DNA of 57,553 nt from an uncultured Bacteroidia bacterium. GTDB lineage: Bacteria; Bacteroidota; Bacteroidia; Bacteroidales; UBA932. How positions within the stretch are numbered: position 1 is the first letter of the stretch; each line of letters opens with the position of its first letter. The translations under genes and the position numbers were made by a program. The stretch spans positions 1 through 57,553 of the forward strand of contig CADAJF010000012.1 in NCBI GenBank assembly GCA_902788175.1, written 5' to 3'. Below, in pieces: positions 53,540 through 57,553 of the stretch. Below the pieces are notes generated by a model. It made no database searches and was not told the DNA's origin. It saw nothing but the letters and a program-made list of their open reading frames with translations.

Positions 53540-53570
53540 CAATCGTTGCAAATTGCAACGATTGATTTTT
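53540..53570 (+). terminator. Perfect palindrome after the serpin gene, probable terminator
   Basis: CAATCGTTGCAA (53540-53551) and TTGCAACGATTG (53553-53564) are exact inverted copies around one base, followed by ATTTTTG. The hairpin plus T-run fits termination 47 bases after the serpin stop; a protein-binding operator is an alternative because the symmetry is almost perfect. Confidence 0.6.
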
Positions 53571-53633
53571 GTAATAGACTCAGGGTGAGGCTGTTAGGTA
53601 TCAGGCGAAATGGGCCGATAGCCGGAGGGCACG

Positions 53634-53661
53634 AAAAATCCCCGCTCGGGCGAGCGGGGAT
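53634..53661 (-). terminator. Intrinsic terminator of mdh
   Basis: On the minus strand ATCCCCGCTCG and CGAGCGGGGAT form an 11-bp hairpin with a 2-base loop, ending in a T-run, 22 bases after the mdh stop. Confidence 0.88.
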
Positions 53662-53682
53662 GGAGAGTCTGGTGAGGAGATG

Positions 53683-54669
53683 TTAGAGATTGGGGTTCTC
53701 CTTGTGCCATTCGGAGACGGGGGGGATGATGCCCAGGGAGATGATTTCCTCGCGCATCTTTACCAGGTGCTGGTAGGAGGCGTCCAGGGCGGCGAGTTCT
53801 TCCGGGGTGCCCTCCGGGGCGGTGAAGTGGCAGCCGGTGGAGTCAATCACCGTGGGCATGGCCATCATCACGTGGTTGTACTTGCCCTCATTGACATAGG
53901 TGCCGGCAGGCCAGTAGAATTTCTCTCCGCCCATGGCGGCTTCGATCATCTTCACGGCCTGGTATGCGGGGCTCTGGAAGGAGCTGCGGCCGCGCAGTTT
54001 GATGATGTTGGAACCACCCTGGATGGTCTCGTGCTTGATCTGGGCGAAACGCTCTTCGCTCAGGCCCATTTCGGCGAGGGGCTTGCCGTCCACTTTCACC
54101 TGGGAAGCGAACACTGCCATGGCCTCACCGTGGCCACCGTAAGTGTGGGCGCCGGTGACCTTGCACTGCTGCACATTGAACTCACGGGCAAGGGCCTCCT
54201 GCAGACGGGTGCTGTCCAGGGCGGCAAGCGAGGTGAGTTTCTCGGGCTTGAGGCCGGAGCGGATGAGGGCGGTGAGGGCGGTAACGTCTGCCGGGTTGAA
54301 GATGACCACCACGAACTTCACGTCCGGGCAGTATTTCTCAATGTTCTCGCCGAATTCTGCAGCAATCTGACAGTTGCCCTTGAGCAGGTCCTCGCGGGTC
54401 ATGCCTTCCTTGCGGGGTGCACCGCCGGAGGAGATGATATACTTGGCGTCCTTAAAAGCGACGGCCGGGTCGATGGTGGCGGTGAGGTTCACGCCCGGGA
54501 AGGCGCAATGGTCCATCTCCGCGAGGACACCCTTGAGGCCGGGCTCGAAGATGTCGTACAGGCAGATGTTAGGAGTGAGACCGAGCATGCAGGCGGTCTG
54601 GACCATGTTGGAGCCGATCATACCGGCAGCACCCACAATCAGGAGCTTTTCATCAGTCAAGAATTTCAT
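53683..54669 (-). CDS. mdh: Malate dehydrogenase
   Basis: A 328-residue lactate/malate dehydrogenase-family protein: KLLIVGAAGMIGSNMV at the N-terminus, the specificity loop GGAPRKEGMTREDLL near residue 85, where the Arg pattern favours malate, and a proton-acceptor His in GAHTYGGHGEAM near 175. It interconverts malate and oxaloacetate with NAD(H) in the reductive branch leading to succinate/propionate in these anaerobes. It is monocistronic, with TATCTTTG 43 bases before the start and a strong terminator after the stop. Confidence 0.9.
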   Translation of the reverse strand: MKFLTDEKLLIVGAAGMIGSNMVQTACMLGLTPNICLYDIFEPGLKGVLAEMDHCAFPGVNLTATIDPAVAFKDAKYIISSGGAPRKEGMTREDLLKGNCQIAAEFGENIEKYCPDVKFVVVIFNPADVTALTALIRSGLKPEKLTSLAALDSTRLQEALAREFNVQQCKVTGAHTYGGHGEAMAVFASQVKVDGKPLAEMGLSEERFAQIKHETIQGGSNIIKLRGRSSFQSPAYQAVKMIEAAMGGEKFYWPAGTYVNEGKYNHVMMAMPTVIDSTGCHFTAPEGTPEELAALDASYQHLVKMREEIISLGIIPPVSEWHKENPNL

Positions 54670-54711
54670 GATATTTTTGAGATTAAGGATTACTTTCTAC
54701 TAACCGGATTG

Positions 54712-54719
54712 CAAAGATA
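54712..54719 (-). promoter_or_regulatory. -7 element of mdh promoter
   Basis: TATCTTTG on the minus strand, giving an mdh leader of about 35 bases. The expected -33 position holds TTTC rather than TTTG. Confidence 0.6.
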
Positions 54720-54751
54720 CGAATTTTTATTGTCGTTTGCGAAAATTCCAT

Positions 54752-54759
54752 TATCTTTG
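54752..54759 (+). promoter_or_regulatory. -7 element for the leader ORF/phosphopantetheinyl transferase
   Basis: TATCTTTG on the plus strand with ATTG 19 bases upstream. Transcription from here would begin near 54765, giving a leader of about 165 bases before the transferase gene. Confidence 0.6.
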
Positions 54760-54783
54760 TGCCGATATTTTGTAACGATTAAA

Positions 54784-54861
54784 ATGGAGCCTCCCAGTCC
54801 AGTCAAATCCAACTCAGTAACGGGCGTCGGTTCAGACGACCCTCTGTCGCGTTTTAACTAG
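54784..54861 (+). CDS. Possible 25-residue leader ORF before the phosphopantetheinyl transferase
   Basis: An ATG 24 bases after the promoter motif opens a 25-codon frame, MEPPSPVKSNSVTGVGSDD and onward to a TAG at 54859-54861. It is followed by TTTTTT and a GC hairpin (54880-54892 region). The arrangement promoter, short ORF, hairpin, structural gene resembles an attenuator or a small protein gene. The composition shows no run of a single amino acid that would make it a classical attenuation peptide. Confidence 0.4.
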   Translation: MEPPSPVKSNSVTGVGSDDPLSRFN

Positions 54862-54876
54862 ATTTTTTGGAAAAAA

Positions 54877-54899
54877 CCCGGTGCAGCGGTGCATCCGGG
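54877..54899 (+). promoter_or_regulatory. GC hairpin in the transferase leader
   Basis: CCCGG with TGCA pairs with TGCA and CCGGG around GCGG, with one bulged T. It lies between the leader ORF stop and the transferase start and is preceded rather than followed by a T-run, so it may mask translation or act in attenuation; a plain structured leader is equally possible. Confidence 0.4.
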
Positions 54900-54931
54900 C
54901 GGCCTTGTTTTGTCGTTGAAAAAACCTTGTA

Positions 54932-55570
54932 ATGGGACTTTTTTTAAAGAAGAAACTGGACAATGAAGCCACCATCGGCGTGTGGCACATTACAGAAAGC
55001 GAGGAGGAGCTCACCCTTCTGAGCGCCACCCCCACGGACGAGATGGAAGAAATCTCGTTCATCAAGAGCGCATCCATGCGCCGTCAGCGGCTGGCCGTAA
55101 GGGCCCTGCTGAACAAACTTTTCGATGAAAAGGTTTACCTGAGCCACCACGACAACGGCAAGCCCTACCTGGAGAACAACCCCATGAACATCTCCATCAG
55201 CCACACGGACCAGTTTGTGGCGGTGATCCTCCATGAGGACCAGGACTGCGGCATCGATATCGAATCCCTGGACCGGGACTTCTCCGCCGTGGAGAAAAAG
55301 GCCCTGAGCGAAGATGAGATAGAGGACCTGGAAGACGAAAAGCGCAACGAGCAACTGGCCATCTACTGGTGCGCCAAGGAAGCCATCTTCAAGCTTCTGA
55401 GCCGATACAACGTAGATTTCGCAGAGCAGATAGAGGTAGAGCGCTTCCGCCCCCGCGGGGAAGGAGAACTGGAAGCCACCTTCATCGACAAGAACGAAGA
55501 TGAGCAAGAATTCGAGCTCGAATACATGACCTTCGAACGCCATGTAATGGTATGGGTAGTGGGGGACTGA
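54932..55570 (+). CDS. 4'-phosphopantetheinyl transferase superfamily protein
   Basis: A 212-residue PPTase-fold protein with ISISHTDQFVAVIL near residue 87, the metal-binding CGIDIESLDR near 105 and WCAKEAIFKLL near 148, which together form the coenzyme A and Mg2+ site. It transfers phosphopantetheine to a carrier protein; length and motifs fit the Sfp/Gsp-like half of the superfamily more than the short AcpS type. It is monocistronic, with a hairpin terminator after the stop. Its carrier-protein partner is not in this window. Confidence 0.88.
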   Translation: MGLFLKKKLDNEATIGVWHITESEEELTLLSATPTDEMEEISFIKSASMRRQRLAVRALLNKLFDEKVYLSHHDNGKPYLENNPMNISISHTDQFVAVILHEDQDCGIDIESLDRDFSAVEKKALSEDEIEDLEDEKRNEQLAIYWCAKEAIFKLLSRYNVDFAEQIEVERFRPRGEGELEATFIDKNEDEQEFELEYMTFERHVMVWVVGD

Positions 55571-55648
55571 GCCCCGCCTGTTGAAAACTTGGCCCGCCAA
55601 GAAACAAAGCAGTTATATTTTAGAAGAATTCTAAGTTAAAAATCGGCG

Positions 55649-55690
55649 CTTCCGTTTGTTAATCAGTGAATTAACAGACGGAAGTTTCTT
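55649..55690 (+). terminator. Terminator after the phosphopantetheinyl transferase
   Basis: CTTCCGTTTGTTAAT (55649-55663) and ATTAACAGACGGAAG (55670-55684) pair over 15 bp with one G-T pair and a 6-base loop, followed by TTTCTTTT. Confidence 0.75.
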
Positions 55691-55716
55691 TTGTGGAAAA
55701 CTTTTTTCCCGAAAAG

Positions 55717-55749
55717 CTTGGGAAAAGAGAAACTTTCCTTCTAACTTTG
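55717..55749 (+). promoter_or_regulatory. nrdD promoter
   Basis: CTTG (55717-55720), 21 bases, then TAACTTTG (55742-55749). The leader to the ATG at 55798 is about 42 bases. No NrdR-like box was recognised. Confidence 0.6.
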
Positions 55750-55797
55750 TTCCTGCGGGTTTCCCCGCCAACTTAAACCTACTAATAACCCTGCCTT

Positions 55798-57553
55798 ATG
55801 GTAAAACGTGTACTCAAGCGCGACGGACGCCGCGTGGACTTCAATAACCAGAAAATCGTAGCTGCCGTTCTCAAAGCCATGCGCGTGACGGAAGGCGGCG
55901 AAGACATTGTATTGGCCGCCCAGATTGCCCAGACCATCTCCCAGCTGGAAGCAGAAGAGATGAGCGTGGAGGAAATCCAGGAAGTGGTGGAGAACCTCCT
56001 CATGAACAGCCCCCGCCAGGAGGTGGCCAAGGAGTACATCCGTTACCGCAACCGCCGCACCCTTGCCCGCCGGGCCAAGAGCAACGAGATTTTCGAGACC
56101 ATCATCCAGGCCCAGGCCAACGACATCACCCGCGAAAACGCCAACATGAACGCGGATACGCCCGCCGGCATGATGATGAAGTTTGCCTCGGAGGCCACCA
56201 AGACTTACGTGGACGAGAACCTTCTCAGTGACCCCGTCCGCGAGGCCGTCGCCGGCAACTATATCCACGTACACGACAAAGACTACTATCCCACCAAGTC
56301 GTTAACCTGCATCCAGCACCCGCTGGACCTGATCCTGGAACACGGCCTGAAAGCCGGCCACGGGGAATCCCGTCCCGCCAAGCGCATAGAGACCGCCTCC
56401 GTGCTGGCCTGCATCTCCATGGAAACCGTCCAGAACGAGATGCACGGCGGCCAGGCCATCCCCGCCTTCGACTTCTACCTGGCTCCCTTCGTCCGCAAAA
56501 CCTTCGAGGAAGAAGTGGACAAGGTCAGCGCCATGACCAACGTAGATTACAGCGCCCTCAAGGAGGTTCAGATCGACGACTACCTGAAGCGGGACCTGGT
56601 GGGCATGCAGGGCAAGGAGCGCGCCCTCCATCACGCCATCAACCAGACGGTGGGCCGCGTGCACCAGGCCATGGAAGCCTTCGTGCACAACATGAACACC
56701 ATCCACAGCCGCGGCGGCAACCAGGTGGTCTTCTCCTCCATCAACTACGGAACGGACACATCGGCAGAGGGCCGATGCATCATCCGCGAAATCCTGAACA
56801 CCACCTATGAGGGCGTCGGGAACGGCTCCACGGCCATCTTCCCCATCCAGATCTGGAAGAAAAAGCGCGGTGTAAGCTACCTCCCCGAAGACCCCAACTA
56901 TGACCTTTACAAGTACGCCTGCAAGGTGAGCGCCCGCCGTTTCTTCCCCAATTTCCTAAACCTGGACGCCACCTTCAACCAGGACCCCGCCTGGGATCCC
57001 ACGGACCCCAAGCGCTACGTCCACGAGGTAGCCACCATGGGCTGCCGTACCCGCGTGTATGAGAACCGTTTCGGCCCCAAGACTTCTATCGGCCGGGGAA
57101 ATCTGAGCTTTACCACCATCAATATCGTGAAGCTGGCCATCGAGTGCATGGAAGAACCGGACAAGGAGGCCCGTATAGCTACCTTCTTCGAGAAACTGGA
57201 CTGGGCCCTGGAAATCAGCGCCCGCCAGCTGGACGAGCGTTTCCAATTCCAGAAAACCGCCCTCAAAAAGCAGTTCCCGCTGCTGATGGGCGGCCTGTGG
57301 CTGGGCTCCGGCAAGCTGGACCCGGACGAGACAGTGGAAAGCGTCATCAACCAGGGAACGCTGGGAATCGGTTTTATCGGCCTGGCCGAAGCCCTCATCG
57401 CCCTGCTGGGCAAGCACCACGGCGAAAGCGAGGAAGCCCAGGAGCTGGGCCTTAGGATTGTCACCTTCATGCGCGACAAGATCAACGGCTTCTGCGAGCG
57501 CTACCAGCACAACTATTCCGTCCTGGCCACCCCCGCAGAGGGCCTTTCCGGCA
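55798..57553 (+). CDS. nrdD: Anaerobic ribonucleoside-triphosphate reductase, 3' end outside window
   Basis: About 585 residues are visible of a protein usually near 700-790. The N-terminal ATP-cone (residues 2-90, VLKRDGRRVDFNNQKI) leads into the NrdD catalytic barrel: HDKDYYPTKSLTCIQHP near residue 160, ETVQNEMHGGQAIPAFDF near 215, NTIHSRGGNQVVFSSINYG near 300, and ATMGCRTRV near 415 with one of the active-site cysteines. The glycyl-radical Gly near the C-terminus lies beyond the window. It reduces ribonucleotides to deoxyribonucleotides without oxygen, in keeping with an anaerobe; an activase NrdG would be expected downstream. Confidence 0.95.
   Translation, partial: MVKRVLKRDGRRVDFNNQKIVAAVLKAMRVTEGGEDIVLAAQIAQTISQLEAEEMSVEEIQEVVENLLMNSPRQEVAKEYIRYRNRRTLARRAKSNEIFETIIQAQANDITRENANMNADTPAGMMMKFASEATKTYVDENLLSDPVREAVAGNYIHVHDKDYYPTKSLTCIQHPLDLILEHGLKAGHGESRPAKRIETASVLACISMETVQNEMHGGQAIPAFDFYLAPFVRKTFEEEVDKVSAMTNVDYSALKEVQIDDYLKRDLVGMQGKERALHHAINQTVGRVHQAMEAFVHNMNTIHSRGGNQVVFSSINYGTDTSAEGRCIIREILNTTYEGVGNGSTAIFPIQIWKKKRGVSYLPEDPNYDLYKYACKVSARRFFPNFLNLDATFNQDPAWDPTDPKRYVHEVATMGCRTRVYENRFGPKTSIGRGNLSFTTINIVKLAIECMEEPDKEARIATFFEKLDWALEISARQLDERFQFQKTALKKQFPLLMGGLWLGSGKLDPDETVESVINQGTLGIGFIGLAEALIALLGKHHGESEEAQELGLRIVTFMRDKINGFCERYQHNYSVLATPAEGLSG

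Overview
The window is a densely packed, fairly GC-rich piece of chromosome from a member of the Bacteroidota, almost certainly order Bacteroidales. The case rests on fimbrillin-type lipoproteins, a TonB-dependent receptor with a carboxypeptidase-regulatory N-terminus, an S46 dipeptidyl-peptidase, an acylornithine-type carbamoyltransferase instead of ornithine carbamoyltransferase, a DUF6850-like barrel, and Bacteroidota promoters (TTTG, about 20 bases, TAnnTTTG) in front of many genes. A GC-rich gut lineage (Rikenellaceae or UBA932-like) is plausible, but the genus cannot be fixed from the sequence.

Layout. 1-1740 (minus): two fimbrillin-like surface lipoproteins preceded by a 68-residue peptide with its own promoter. 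1921-5652 (plus): YraN, a degenerate mannose-1-phosphate guanylyltransferase and MutS2. 5660-6475 (minus): diadenylate cyclase CdaA. 6629-20795 (plus): a surface locus with a membrane iron-sulfur protein interrupted by an in-frame amber codon, a TonB receptor, a DUF4876 lipoprotein, a barrel protein, a FISUMP/fimbrillin lipoprotein, a DPP7-like peptidase and a GH106 enzyme. 20799-29927 (mostly minus): aspartate-family biosynthesis. A short aspartokinase/homoserine dehydrogenase and a plus-strand rubrerythrin are followed by the operon dapA-dapD-GH20-asd-dapE-dapB. 30053-31322: a lipoprotein of unknown function, a fabG fragment and a repeat array. 31323-39990 (minus): arginine/pyrimidine operon GNAT-argC-argD-argF'-argB-carA-carB. 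40266-42149 (minus): DUF456 protein and an M24 aminopeptidase. 42206-45617 (plus): ahcY-nhaA-fabG, then the second repeat array. 45771-49763 (minus): hemerythrin/LuxR regulator-apt-guaB-guaA (ATPase part only). 49810-57553: queH, an outer-membrane protein, a NagX-like acyltransferase, a lipoprotein serpin, mdh, a possible 25-residue leader ORF, a phosphopantetheinyl transferase and the 5' part of nrdD.

How the genes work together. Asd, DapA, DapD, DapE and DapB make up most of the succinylase route to diaminopimelate and lysine, with ThrA at the branch point. The arginine operon runs through acylated intermediates; argG, argH and an obvious argE are missing here, so the single M20 hydrolase in the lysine operon may have to serve both pathways or a second one lies elsewhere. 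Purine salvage and GMP synthesis genes are translationally coupled to an oxygen/NO-type hemerythrin regulator.

The most unusual material is a family of roughly 51-bp palindromic repeats at two distant convergent gene ends (31152-31288 and 45620-45752). At the first site they flank a 289-bp internal piece of fabG that differs from the intact fabG only at synonymous positions. No tRNA, rRNA, IS element, CRISPR array or prophage was recognised.
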